A DNA stretch of 64,000 nucleotides from Sporocytophaga myxococcoides (GTDB taxonomy: Bacteria; Bacteroidota; Bacteroidia; Cytophagales; Cytophagaceae), in NCBI RefSeq assembly GCF_000775915.1, contig NZ_BBLT01000005.1, positions 1 to 64,000 of the forward strand, in the 5' to 3' direction. Each line of letters opens with the position of its first letter. Within the stretch, counting starts at the first letter, position 1. A model generated the notes under the pieces. The model had not been told where the DNA came from. It ran no database searches and worked only from the letters and a program-made list of their open reading frames with translations. The translations under genes and the position numbers were made by a program. Of this stretch, positions 56,201 through 63,661 are shown piece after piece.

Positions 56201-56364
56201 CCGGGGCTGCATCAGAGGCTAAAAATGGCCTGGCATGGGTACTTATCGGAGGATTAACCAGTTCAATGTTTTTAACATTGATATTTGTGCCGATTGTCTA
56301 TGAAACTATTGATAATATTATTTTAAAAATCAGGAAAAGATTCCATAAAGAAGCAGATGCTTAA
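53260..56364 (+). CDS. RND-family efflux permease
   Basis: A 1034-residue inner-membrane proton-driven pump with the usual twofold repeat: 12 TM helices and two large periplasmic loops. Diagnostic segments include MPVISVVTLYPGASPGVME, the first-half TM4 proton-relay motif LVIGILVDDSIVVLENIYRH, and in the second half GMIMMMGLVAKNAILLVDFT and RPIFMTTLTMILGMMPIAL. Full length. Belongs to the HAE/AcrB-like group exporting drugs, dyes or lipophilic compounds; substrate unknown. Confidence 0.96.
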   Translation: MSITEIAIKRPTLIVVIFTVLSIVGIICYQRLNYNLFPKFEMPVISVVTLYPGASPGVMETSVTKPLEDAVATLENLDKIASISQEGVSFITIQLTNDANVDIALQDAQRKINSVLSTLPDDAETPSLNKFSFDDLPILQFSASSKLSPMEFYQLMDDRIRPELSKIPGMGQITLVGGKKRKIMVNVKRQRLEAYGISLSQIVNVIKAGNQEVPAGEVKAKKDQFDLRVEGEVKSLDQLANLVVLSGKNGGLVRLSDVAEVTDATEEVETLSRINYKSSIGVLIQKQTDANTVQVSEEVKKMLQGLQEEYKDIDLNFIVSSDTSTFTLAAAHSVLEDLMFAVILVALVMLVFLHSIRNAAIVMVAIPLSIVSTFIAMYIFNFSLNLMTLMALSLVIGILVDDSIVVLENIYRHLEMGSDQRTAALEGRNEIGFTALSITLVDVVVFGPLSLVGGLIGNILREFSIVVMVSTLMSLFVSFTVTPMLASRFSRVLKFSNETLFGRFNNWFENKFEDLKENYTKLLKWSLQHRLIVTSIIALMLIASFSLIPLGLIGSTFIAEGDRGEFVVTLELDQTSTLYNTNQITSQVEKIILKKPVVVKVFSTVGQSSTLGSNQPANNISQLTVIMTDKKERTITVDEFANEIKNEISQIPGIKVTSTPTGLTGAADDLPIQIVVRGVDLKSVMSYANEILTTIKKIPGISDPDLSVNEGNPELEVRLDRDKLAKLGLTVADVGGTLMTAFTGNTDIKYREADEEYDIKIVLDQFDRRNVDDVKRLTISNSRGELITMTQFAVIQQSRGPSKLERNNRIPSVTVKSNVVGRPVGTVGDEIQEKVKGLKKPAGISLSYEGQLEQQAEAFTSLLLAFMIGIVFVYLIMVALYNSYVYPFVVLFSIPLAIIGALLALALTKETLNIFSILGMIMMMGLVAKNAILLVDFTNNMKEKGVNTFDALIEAGRERIRPIFMTTLTMILGMMPIALASGAASEAKNGLAWVLIGGLTSSMFLTLIFVPIVYETIDNIILKIRKRFHKEADA

Positions 56365-56382
56365 AATTGATTCCCTGTATAC

Positions 56383-56991
56383 CTAAGCATATATTTTCTG
56401 CTGTAACTCAGTGATTTCGAAATTAACAAACGTTTCTTTTTCAATATCTTTCATAAAATACATAAAATCATTCTGAAAGGTGCTGTAATTTTCCATCAGG
56501 TCAAATATACTTTCTTCTGAATTGACTCCGACTCTGGAGGCATGGGTGAGTTTTCTGATAATGGTATGAACACCTTCAATGGTTTTATAATTGTCTAACC
56601 ATGACTTCGAAAGAATCTCCGGGAATTTTGAAATAGTACTGTTGGGTAGAACCGTGAGATTTTTAATTAATACATTATGAATTCTGGCAGCAAAAATATC
56701 ATATGGCTCATTAGAAAAACTTTCCCAATTTTTTGCTAAAAAATGATCAAAGAATACTTCTATAATAGGGAAATTATTTTTTTTGTTCTTCAATCTTAAT
56801 CTATTCATGCTGGTGTGCATGCGTGGATGTTCTATGGCTAACGTCTTAATTCTCTTATTCAGAAATATACCTTCGATAATATCATTGTTAAATTTCTTAT
56901 AATTAGAAATCTTCGACAACTCAGATAGTAGAACACCTAATATCTTGTCTCTGGATTCTTCAGCTTTAAATGCATTAATTATAAAATTCAT
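56383..56991 (-). CDS. Hypothetical protein, helical, unknown
   Basis: A 202-residue protein for which I see no confident family. It is mostly alpha-helical and basic, without signal peptide or TM segments. Blocks such as RDKILGVLLSELSKISNYKK and LMENYSTFQNDFMYFMKDIE suggest helical bundles. It lies 18 nt past the RND pump on the opposite strand. It could be a regulator of the pump, but no HTH was found. Confidence 0.55.
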   Translation of the reverse strand: MNFIINAFKAEESRDKILGVLLSELSKISNYKKFNNDIIEGIFLNKRIKTLAIEHPRMHTSMNRLRLKNKKNNFPIIEVFFDHFLAKNWESFSNEPYDIFAARIHNVLIKNLTVLPNSTISKFPEILSKSWLDNYKTIEGVHTIIRKLTHASRVGVNSEESIFDLMENYSTFQNDFMYFMKDIEKETFVNFEITELQQKIYA

Positions 56992-57333
56992 AGGGTCTTT
57001 GTTCCGATTACAATACTAATTTGGATATTTAATTTCATAAAAACAATGTTTTATGGATGTAAATAATTGATAATCAAAATATTACATTGTTGTTTGAGGC
57101 GCAACTTTACCAATTGTTTATTTTATTAAAAAGTTGAAAATTCGAAAGAATTTAGCGTTTTTTATATGATCTTGAAATAGAAGTTAGGCACAAACATCGC
57201 ATTATTTATTTCTTAACTTTTTCAAAAAAAATCTACGAATAATAAATTATAAGTATAAAATTGGACAAAAATTGGCTATGGAAATTCCATTTTCTATATT
57301 GAACTTATTTAATTGTTTTTAGTATATAACTTT
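56992..57333. other. AT-rich divergent intergenic stretch
   Basis: No gene or strong structure was found in these ~340 bp. It should hold the promoters of the divergent unknown gene and the glutathione peroxidase gene, but I could not place a convincing TTTG/TAnnTTTG pair. Confidence 0.4.
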
Positions 57334-57918
57334 ATGACTATCAGGCAGAAAATAACAAAATGGCTTTATCCTTTAATTATGAAATTATCTAAAAAGGATA
57401 AGGCTAAAGCAAAAGTGCTTAGTAATGAAGAGGATATAAGTGCGCCGGTTTCATTTTATTCACTAAAGGCTATCGACAACAAAGGGCAGGAGATTTTACT
57501 GAATCAATTTCAAGGAAAAAAGACTGTTGTGGTTAATGTAGCCTCAAATTGCGGTTATACCTCTCAATATGATGCTCTTGAAAGGGTTTATGAGAAAAAT
57601 AAAAATAACCTGGTAATTCTTGGATTTCCTGCAAATGATTTTGGAGGTCAGGAGCCCGGATCTGATCAGGAAATAGATAGTTTTTGCAGAATCAATTTTG
57701 GGGTTTCTTTTCCTCTTTTTAAGAAAAGCTCTGTACTTGAGCAAGATAAAAATGAGGTTTTCTCCTGGCTGATGGATCCCTCCAAAAATGGGTGGAATAG
57801 TCAAGCTCCGGTTTGGAATTTTTGCAAATATGTGATTGATGAAAAGGGAAATTTATCTGGATTTTATGGTTCTGCTATAGATCCTGAAAGCGATCTATTT
57901 ACTAAGGTCATTAAATAA
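57334..57918 (+). CDS. Glutathione-peroxidase-family thiol peroxidase
   Basis: Start placed at the ATG at 57334 (194 residues); a TTG seven codons upstream is less likely. Peroxidatic Cys73 lies in VVNVASNCGYTSQ; Gln (GFPANDFGGQEPGSDQEI) and Trp (APVWNFCKYVID) of the catalytic tetrad are present. Cysteine, not selenocysteine, occupies the active site. Such bacterial enzymes usually take electrons from thioredoxin; here bacillithiol could be a donor. The N-terminus (about 1-35) is a basic, hydrophobic extension not found in compact homologs. Confidence 0.93.
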   Translation: MTIRQKITKWLYPLIMKLSKKDKAKAKVLSNEEDISAPVSFYSLKAIDNKGQEILLNQFQGKKTVVVNVASNCGYTSQYDALERVYEKNKNNLVILGFPANDFGGQEPGSDQEIDSFCRINFGVSFPLFKKSSVLEQDKNEVFSWLMDPSKNGWNSQAPVWNFCKYVIDEKGNLSGFYGSAIDPESDLFTKVIK

Positions 57919-58009
57919 AATGTTTTCTAATGGTACTTAGATTTAAAAGGAAATGCTGGCTGAAAATTAATTAAAATTTAGATAAATTCGTCTGAGATTT
58001 TTACCAATC

Positions 58010-58852
58010 ATGAGACGAATATATTTTTCAATAGCTATAATTCTTAGCTTATTCATTTTTAGTCAGTGTAAAAAAGAAGTCGATGCATATCCGGATCGCC
58101 CTTTACCTGCTCCGGAAACAAAAATTTTGGCTCATAAAGGTGGTGGAGGGGGAGGACCGTTTCAGGAAAATACAATAGAAGCTGCTATTTATGGTTTTGA
58201 ACAGACTGAAGGGATTGAAATTGATTTGCAGTTAAGTCGAAACAATACTATCTGGCTTTTTCATGATGAGTTTTTCTATGAATGCAATGGTAAAGACAAA
58301 TCCAGAATTCCTGGTCAAACTGACAATGAAATCAGAACATTCATAGCTTGTCAGACTCAGCCATATAAGTTATCTACTCTTGAAGAAGTCTTTCAATATC
58401 ATAGAAATCATCATCTTAATAAAAAGATTTCTCTTGATGTAAAATCCTGGTTACCTACAGCATATTCTAATACAACTTCCTATATGGTCCGGTTAGCAGA
58501 TCAAATAAGCGATCTTGTGAAGGCCTATAGTATGCAAAATTATATTCTTGTAGAGTGTGAAAATGCTGTATTTTTGAATAGAATCAAGAAAAACAGGACT
58601 GGTGTAGAGACTTACCTGACCACTTTTGGTGATTTCTATGAGGGAATGCGCAAGGCATTAAAGGCCGGATATACAGGCTTGTCCTATAAGTACGGTGGAC
58701 CAAATACTTTGACAGTTGAAAATATGGAATTACTTCGCAGAAAAGGTCTTAAAATCGAAATCTGGACGTTGGAAAGCAAAGATGAAATTCTGAAGATTGC
58801 GGAAGAATTAAAGCCTGATTATATTCAGACAGATAATGTGTTACTTCAATAA
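58010..58852 (+). CDS. Glycerophosphodiester phosphodiesterase lipoprotein
   Basis: A 280-residue predicted lipoprotein (lipobox IFSQC, Cys20) with a GDPD TIM-barrel domain. Active-site elements: LAHKGG (the usual AHRG with Lys43 replacing Arg), ENTIEAA with Glu53, GIEIDLQLSRNNTIWLFHDE with Glu70, Asp72 and His85. It would hydrolyse glycerophosphodiesters in the periplasm. A glycine-rich insertion follows the HK. It is probably the first gene of a small unit with the two genes downstream. Confidence 0.92.
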   Translation: MRRIYFSIAIILSLFIFSQCKKEVDAYPDRPLPAPETKILAHKGGGGGGPFQENTIEAAIYGFEQTEGIEIDLQLSRNNTIWLFHDEFFYECNGKDKSRIPGQTDNEIRTFIACQTQPYKLSTLEEVFQYHRNHHLNKKISLDVKSWLPTAYSNTTSYMVRLADQISDLVKAYSMQNYILVECENAVFLNRIKKNRTGVETYLTTFGDFYEGMRKALKAGYTGLSYKYGGPNTLTVENMELLRRKGLKIEIWTLESKDEILKIAEELKPDYIQTDNVLLQ

Positions 58853-58867
58853 AAATAAATAAAATTA

Positions 58868-59341
58868 ATGTCAGAATACAGACTCCTGAGTCTTGAAGAG
58901 CTGCAGGAAATGGAAAAAGAGTTTGTTAATTACCTGGTCGTAAATGGTATTGCTGCCGAAGACTGGGAACGAATGAAAAATGAAGAACCAACTAAAGCTG
59001 AAAGGCTTATAGAGCTTTTTAGCGATATGGTTTTTGAAACGATCATGAGAAATGTACAGTATCTTGAGTATAGAGAGAAAAAAGAAATCATCACATTTCA
59101 ATGTCTGGAAGATAAATTGGTGTTGGTAGGAATGAAAGCAGATGGAGATTCGGACGCAGATTTTACTTCTCAGGAGTATATTAAAAAAGCCATGGTGAGT
59201 CCTCCGGATGGACTAAAAGTGTACACTTCAGAGAAAAAATATCAGAAAAAAAGAGAAATTGAAATTTTTGAAATGACACAAAGAGGTTGTATTATTAGTG
59301 AAGGTAATATGTTTAAAACGCTTTGTCTTGCTCTGGAATAA
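58868..59341 (+). CDS. Hypothetical protein, possibly DUF6495
   Basis: A 157-residue soluble protein. The opening LLSLEELQEMEKEFVNYLVV and NGIAAEDWERMK resemble the Bacteroidota-restricted DUF6495 family, from memory. The second half is beta-rich with KEIITFQCLEDKLVLVGMK. No known function. It starts 15 nt after the GDPD gene and 13 nt before the zinc-ribbon gene; an operon is likely. Confidence 0.75.
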   Translation: MSEYRLLSLEELQEMEKEFVNYLVVNGIAAEDWERMKNEEPTKAERLIELFSDMVFETIMRNVQYLEYREKKEIITFQCLEDKLVLVGMKADGDSDADFTSQEYIKKAMVSPPDGLKVYTSEKKYQKKREIEIFEMTQRGCIISEGNMFKTLCLALE

Positions 59342-59354
59342 AATCATATAAACC

Positions 59355-59648
59355 ATGTCTGCTTCAGAAAAAAAACTGAGAACCTGCAGGGAGGGGCATC
59401 AATATTATAAGACAAGTGATTGTCCTGTTTGCCCTGTATGTGAAGAAATGCGCAAGCCCGATAGTGGTTTTCTTTCTTTAGTTTCTGCTCCGGCAAGGCG
59501 TGCTTTGGAAGGAAAAGGAATTAATACACTTCAACTATTATCACAATATAGTGAGAAAGAAATTTTGAAGCTTCACGGAATTGGTCCTACAGCTATACCT
59601 AAACTTCGTGAGGCCATGAAATGTGAAGGCTTAAGTTTCAAAGATTAA
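59355..59648 (+). CDS. Zinc-ribbon plus RNA-polymerase alpha-CTD-like helix-hairpin-helix protein
   Basis: A 97-residue protein in two parts. Residues 10-30 form a Cys/His-rich knuckle (Cys11, His15, Cys23, Cys26, Cys29 in RTCREGHQYYKTSDCPVCPV). Residues about 40-93 have the alpha-CTD/HhH pattern: SAPARRALEGKGINTLQLL then ILKLHGIGPTAIPKLREAM. Such stand-alone alpha-CTD-like proteins exist in Bacteroidota but are functionally unknown. DNA or RNA-polymerase contact is inference. A terminator follows. Confidence 0.85.
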   Translation: MSASEKKLRTCREGHQYYKTSDCPVCPVCEEMRKPDSGFLSLVSAPARRALEGKGINTLQLLSQYSEKEILKLHGIGPTAIPKLREAMKCEGLSFKD

Positions 59649-59663
59649 ATAGAACTTCAAATT

Positions 59664-59706
59664 AAATCCCGGGACTTTTAAGTTTATCTAATCCCGGGAT
59701 TTTTTA
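59664..59706. terminator. Bidirectional terminator
   Basis: AAATCCCGGGA (59664-59674) pairs with TCCCGGGATTT (59692-59702), followed by T-runs, between the zinc-ribbon gene and the convergent methyltransferase. Confidence 0.85.
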
Positions 59707-59707
59707 T

Positions 59708-60478
59708 TTACTGTTTGATTGCAATTATTCTTATTCTCACATAGTCTGCAAACCATTTCCCATCCCGGAATAATCTGCTCATTAAAGAGTTTTGGGTTAA
59801 GTCAAGAACACCTTCAATCTCTTGCTCAGAAAGGCCTTTAAAGAACTTTTCGCCAAACATTCTGAACCAGTCTTTTACACCATTTACATTATCTGTCAAC
59901 TCAGTTGGTCTGTCAAAATGAACAGCATAAATAACTCTGAAACCTGAGTTCTCAAGAAGAGATGTAAATTCACCTATGGAGGGAAAATACCAGAATTTTA
60001 TATTTGAATTTTCGGTGTGTTTTCTGGCAATAAATGAATTATTCAATGCATTTAATATCTGCTGTACATTTCCTTTTCCACCAAATTCAGCAACAAAACG
60101 TCCTCCATGTTTCAGTGCATTGTATACATTGCATACGACTTTTTGTGGATTCGCAATCCAGTGAAATACGGCATTTGAAAATACAGCATCATACTTCATA
60201 TAATCATCCATTGCTTCTGCATCTTCAACACGGAACGGGATGTGAGGGTAGGTCATTATAGCAGTCCTGATCATATCTTCAGAATGATCACTTCCTTCTA
60301 CAAGAGCTCCTGAAGCTGCTATAGCTGCTGCCAGCTGACCTGTTCCACACCCAAGGTCAAGGATATGTTCTCCCTTTTTCGGATTCAGAAGTGTTACAAG
60401 GTCTTCTCCAAATTCGGATACAAACTGATGTTTAGTATCATATAAGGAGCTATTCCATTTAATCTTATTTTCATTCAT
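59708..60478 (-). CDS. Class I SAM-dependent methyltransferase
   Basis: A 256-residue methyltransferase. SAM-binding motif I is HILDLGCGTGQLAAAI (38-53), followed by an acidic residue in VEGSDHSEDMI, then YDAVFSNAVFHWIANPQKV and GGRFVAEFGGKG. It resembles trans-aconitate methyltransferase (Tam)-like enzymes of similar length, but the acceptor cannot be told. Its promoter on this strand contains a MerR-type dyad and the divergent gene encodes a MerR regulator. Confidence 0.9.
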   Translation of the reverse strand: MNENKIKWNSSLYDTKHQFVSEFGEDLVTLLNPKKGEHILDLGCGTGQLAAAIAASGALVEGSDHSEDMIRTAIMTYPHIPFRVEDAEAMDDYMKYDAVFSNAVFHWIANPQKVVCNVYNALKHGGRFVAEFGGKGNVQQILNALNNSFIARKHTENSNIKFWYFPSIGEFTSLLENSGFRVIYAVHFDRPTELTDNVNGVKDWFRMFGEKFFKGLSEQEIEGVLDLTQNSLMSRLFRDGKWFADYVRIRIIAIKQ

Positions 60479-60533
60479 AATAAATCAATTAATTTAACAT
60501 TGGTATGTTGCGCATAACATCCGGATGTGAAAA

Positions 60534-60566
60534 CAAAGATAACGTTGGAGTCTACTCCATGGTCAA
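60534..60566 (-). promoter_or_regulatory. MerR-type promoter/operator of the methyltransferase gene
   Basis: On the minus strand: TTGACC (60566-60561), then a 14-bp dyad TGGAGT-AG-ACTCCA (60559-60546), then a -7 box TATCTTTG (60541-60534). The 22-nt spacer between TTG and -7 contains the dyad, as in MerR-activated promoters, adapted to Bacteroidota elements. It reads towards the methyltransferase start at 60478. Confidence 0.65.
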
Positions 60567-60599
60567 GGAAAATTTTTAGATTTGGGAAAAAAAGACAGA

Positions 60600-60959
60600 A
60601 TGCTTATTGGTGAAATTTCAGTATTAACAGGCCTTTCCAGAGATACCATCAGATATTATGAAAGGATAGGATTGATAAAAATCAATAAAAGACAAAGGCG
60701 AGATAATAACTACAAAGAGTATTCTAATGAAATTATAGAGAGACTTGAAATCATAAAGCGGGCAAAGTATCTGGGCTTTTCCTTACAGGAAATTAAAGAA
60801 TTAATAGATGCCTGGGCCAATAAAACGCTAACAAATGAAGAAAGAATAGAATTGTTTGAAAGCCGGATAGCTCTGCTTGATGAAAAAATATTGAGATTGA
60901 ATGAGGTTAAATCTTTAATCCGAAAAAGAATAAAACAAATTAAAGAAGATGGAAAGTAA
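60600..60959 (+). CDS. MerR-family transcriptional regulator, cysteine-free
   Basis: From the ATG at 60600 (119 residues); a TTG at 60582 would add six residues. The winged HTH is MLIGEISVLTGLSRDTIRYY followed by ERIGLIKINKRQRRDN, NYKEYSNEIIERLEIIKRAK and LGFSLQEIKELI. A C-terminal coiled coil (about 75-119) allows dimerisation. There are no cysteines, which argues against a metal- or redox-sensing CueR/SoxR type. Divergent from the methyltransferase whose promoter holds its likely operator. Confidence 0.92.
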   Translation: MLIGEISVLTGLSRDTIRYYERIGLIKINKRQRRDNNYKEYSNEIIERLEIIKRAKYLGFSLQEIKELIDAWANKTLTNEERIELFESRIALLDEKILRLNEVKSLIRKRIKQIKEDGK

Positions 60960-60961
60960 AG

Positions 60962-62089
60962 CTATTTAACTAGCATAAAATCGCGTACATCCTCAAATTT
61001 GGGTGGGATAACGACTTCTCCGTTTTTATTAATAAATCCATATTTTTTACCTTCCTTAAACCATGCCAGATTATTATGGAAGGCTCCTGCAGATTCAAAT
61101 TTACATGGTATGATTTCTTTTCCTTTAAGGTCAATAAAGCCCATTCTGCCATTAATAAAAATAGCCGTAAGGCCTTCATTTATCTTGTTCACTACTTTAT
61201 AGGTTGGTCTGACTACCCATTTGCCGGAGGGGTTAATTAAACCGTATAATATTTCGCCATTTACCCTTCCTGGAAACCATGCAACATCATTTTTGAATTT
61301 GAGCAGATTGGAATATGCTTCATTATAATTATCAATTTCAACAATGAGGGTGGTATCTTTAAGAGGTAATATGGTAAGCTCTTTCATATTGATAATCATC
61401 CAGGTGCCTCCATTGATTCTTCCGTTTTCATATACTCCCCCCTGATTGGCAAAAGCTTTTTCTTCACTGAAGTTTGTTATCCAACTGTATTGATAGGGTA
61501 CGAGCGTATTTCCTGTTTTATCGATGACTCCATAAAGGAATTTACCATCCATCGTTTTTTTTCCTGTAATAGCAAAATTTTCCTGGAAATTGAATGCTGT
61601 GTCCCAACGGGGAGAGATCAAAAGTTTTTTTTCTCTGTTGATATAGCCTGCCTTTCCGCTTTTGAAAACAACCATAGCTTTTCCATTTTCAAAGTTACTG
61701 CAAAAGCGAAACTGAGCAGGTATCACTTTTTTTCCTACTGAATCCATAAATCCATAAAGTCCGTTTTCAAGAAATGCCAGTCGTCCTTCTGAAAAGTGCG
61801 AAAAGTTAAACTCGGGTAATTGGATTACCCAATTGTTATTCTTATCAATAAATCCATTTTTGATGTCGTCATTGGTATATTGAACAACTTCAGCAACATT
61901 GTCATGGAAATTATTGGCTTCACCATATTGAGGAGCTATAACCCAGTTTCCTGAGGGGTTAATAAACCCCCATAATCCACCTGATTTTGCTGGGGCAAGC
62001 AATAGGCCCTGCTGGTCGTCCTGGCCTTTTAAGGTTGATATCAGACAAAATACAAATAGCAATAAAAGTTTATATGCTTTAGTATTCAC
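60962..62089 (-). CDS. Secreted WG-repeat protein (small)
   Basis: A 375-residue exported protein from a GTG at 62089; a TTG at 62113 would give 383. Signal peptide LLLLFVFCLISTLKGQ, then repeated KSGGLWGFINPSGNW, DNNWVIQLPEFN, GLYGFMDSVGKKVIPAQ, GKAGYINREKKLLIS and KYGFINKNGEVVIPPKF units. Same family as the protein at 17298, but it is not close enough to be a recent duplication. No catalytic motif. Convergent with the MerR gene. Confidence 0.88.
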   Translation of the reverse strand: MNTKAYKLLLLFVFCLISTLKGQDDQQGLLLAPAKSGGLWGFINPSGNWVIAPQYGEANNFHDNVAEVVQYTNDDIKNGFIDKNNNWVIQLPEFNFSHFSEGRLAFLENGLYGFMDSVGKKVIPAQFRFCSNFENGKAMVVFKSGKAGYINREKKLLISPRWDTAFNFQENFAITGKKTMDGKFLYGVIDKTGNTLVPYQYSWITNFSEEKAFANQGGVYENGRINGGTWMIINMKELTILPLKDTTLIVEIDNYNEAYSNLLKFKNDVAWFPGRVNGEILYGLINPSGKWVVRPTYKVVNKINEGLTAIFINGRMGFIDLKGKEIIPCKFESAGAFHNNLAWFKEGKKYGFINKNGEVVIPPKFEDVRDFMLVK

Positions 62090-62318
62090 TTCCGGAAATG
62101 ATGAGTTTATCAAATTAAATTACCTCGTAATCTTCAGAAAATAAAGGATTTTAACAAGTTTTTGTTTGGGTTATTCAAACCAGGATATGGAGAAATTGTT
62201 ATTGTTCTGTAATTTATGATGTTCGGGTAAAGATAAAATTAACTAAAAAATCAATTAAATGCATGGCTCTAAGTTGTAGGTTTAGAATGAAGAGGCTTCT
62301 GATTATAATTCAGAGCTT

Positions 62319-63473
62319 TTATTCTTTATTTAAAACTTCTTCATTTAAAGCCGCTGGTAGATTTAAAGTCCACCAGTGGTTTACAGGATAATTTTTATTA
62401 ATTATTACTTTTTCTCCGATCATTGGTGTGGTGACCTTCACTTCTGTCTTTTGTGCATATTTCAAAACCCTTTCTACTGGCTCATTCCAGGCGTGTAATG
62501 CTAGTGTGAATTTTCCCCAATGGACGGGAAACAAAACTTTGCTTTTCAAATCGATATTCGCCTGTACTGTTTGTTCCGGAAGCATGTGAATGTATGGCCA
62601 CATTTCATTGTATTGTCCTGATTCCAAAATTGCGATATCAAAGGGACCATATTTATTACCTATTTCTTTGAAATGCTTGTCATATCCGGAATCTCCTCCA
62701 AGAAATAATCTGTGAGTTGGAGTAATAAGGGCGAAAGATGCCCATAATGTTTGATTTCTGTTTAGTATTCCTCTTCCTGAGAAATGCCTTGCAGGTGTAA
62801 TGGCCAATTTTATCTTGTCTGTTATATTAGTCTCTTCCCACCAATCAAATTCAGATATCTTATTTTGTGGTACACCCCAGAACTCCAAATGTTCACCGAC
62901 TCCCAACGGAGTAATTATTCTTCCTGTCTTTGAAATCAGTTTACTTACAGTTTCAAAATCCAGATGATCATAATGGTCGTGACTAATGAGAAGGATATCA
63001 ATCAGAGGAAAGTCTTCCACAGAATAGACCGATGTGCCAGGGTAGTTTTTTGAACCTACATATTTTACTGGTGAGGTGCGTTCACTAAAAACCGGATCTA
63101 CTAAAATATTTAATCCATCTATTTGAATAAAATAAGAGGAATGGCCAAACCAGACAATTGATGGTTCTTGAGATGGTTGAACTTTTAAATCTGTTTTAAC
63201 AGAAGGTATGATAGCTGAAGGTTCAGTATTCTGCTTCTTTGAAAAATATTCCTTAATTAGCTTCCAATAGGAGCCTTCATCAGACATCATTGGGGTCTCT
63301 GAAAGATTTTGAAAACTGCCATTTTTATAGTTAGGTGATAGTTTAATCTTTTCGAGGCGTGCACCGGAGGGATTTTTACCAAAAGATTTTTGCTGAAATA
63401 TGATTACTACGGCAAGTGTTAATAACAGGAAGATCGATAATAATAAAATCATTGCTTTTTTAAATATACTCAT
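62319..63473 (-). CDS. MBL-fold metallohydrolase with N-terminal membrane anchor
   Basis: A 384-residue protein with one TM helix (about 6-26) and a metallo-beta-lactamase domain (about 100-350). The metal-binding motif is LLISHDHYDHLD (HDHYDH 165-170), with WFGHSSYFIQIDG before it and ITPARHFSGRG, LFLGGDSGYDKHF and LFPVHWGKFTLALHAW after. The pattern is that of the UlaG/NAPE-PLD-like group, so a phosphodiesterase or lipid hydrolase is likely. Substrate unknown. Confidence 0.9.
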   Translation of the reverse strand: MSIFKKAMILLLSIFLLLTLAVVIIFQQKSFGKNPSGARLEKIKLSPNYKNGSFQNLSETPMMSDEGSYWKLIKEYFSKKQNTEPSAIIPSVKTDLKVQPSQEPSIVWFGHSSYFIQIDGLNILVDPVFSERTSPVKYVGSKNYPGTSVYSVEDFPLIDILLISHDHYDHLDFETVSKLISKTGRIITPLGVGEHLEFWGVPQNKISEFDWWEETNITDKIKLAITPARHFSGRGILNRNQTLWASFALITPTHRLFLGGDSGYDKHFKEIGNKYGPFDIAILESGQYNEMWPYIHMLPEQTVQANIDLKSKVLFPVHWGKFTLALHAWNEPVERVLKYAQKTEVKVTTPMIGEKVIINKNYPVNHWWTLNLPAALNEEVLNKE

Positions 63474-63607
63474 CAGAAAAACTATATGCGTGTAAATCTA
63501 TTGACGGATGAAGGTCTATAATATTTTTGAAGAGTACATGAAAAATTAAAATTTAATTCAAGAAATTGATTTAAGTATGTCTGAAAGGGAGGAAGCATAT
63601 AAAATAA

Positions 63608-63640
63608 GGGTCTTTTCCTAAAGATTAATGGAAAAGACCC
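63608..63640 (-). terminator. Terminator of the GH5 gene
   Basis: GGGTCTTTTCC (63608-63618) pairs with GGAAAAGACCC (63630-63640). On the minus strand it is followed by TTATTTTAT. Confidence 0.88.
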
Positions 63641-63661
63641 GCCGTTTCAAGTTTTATAAAG

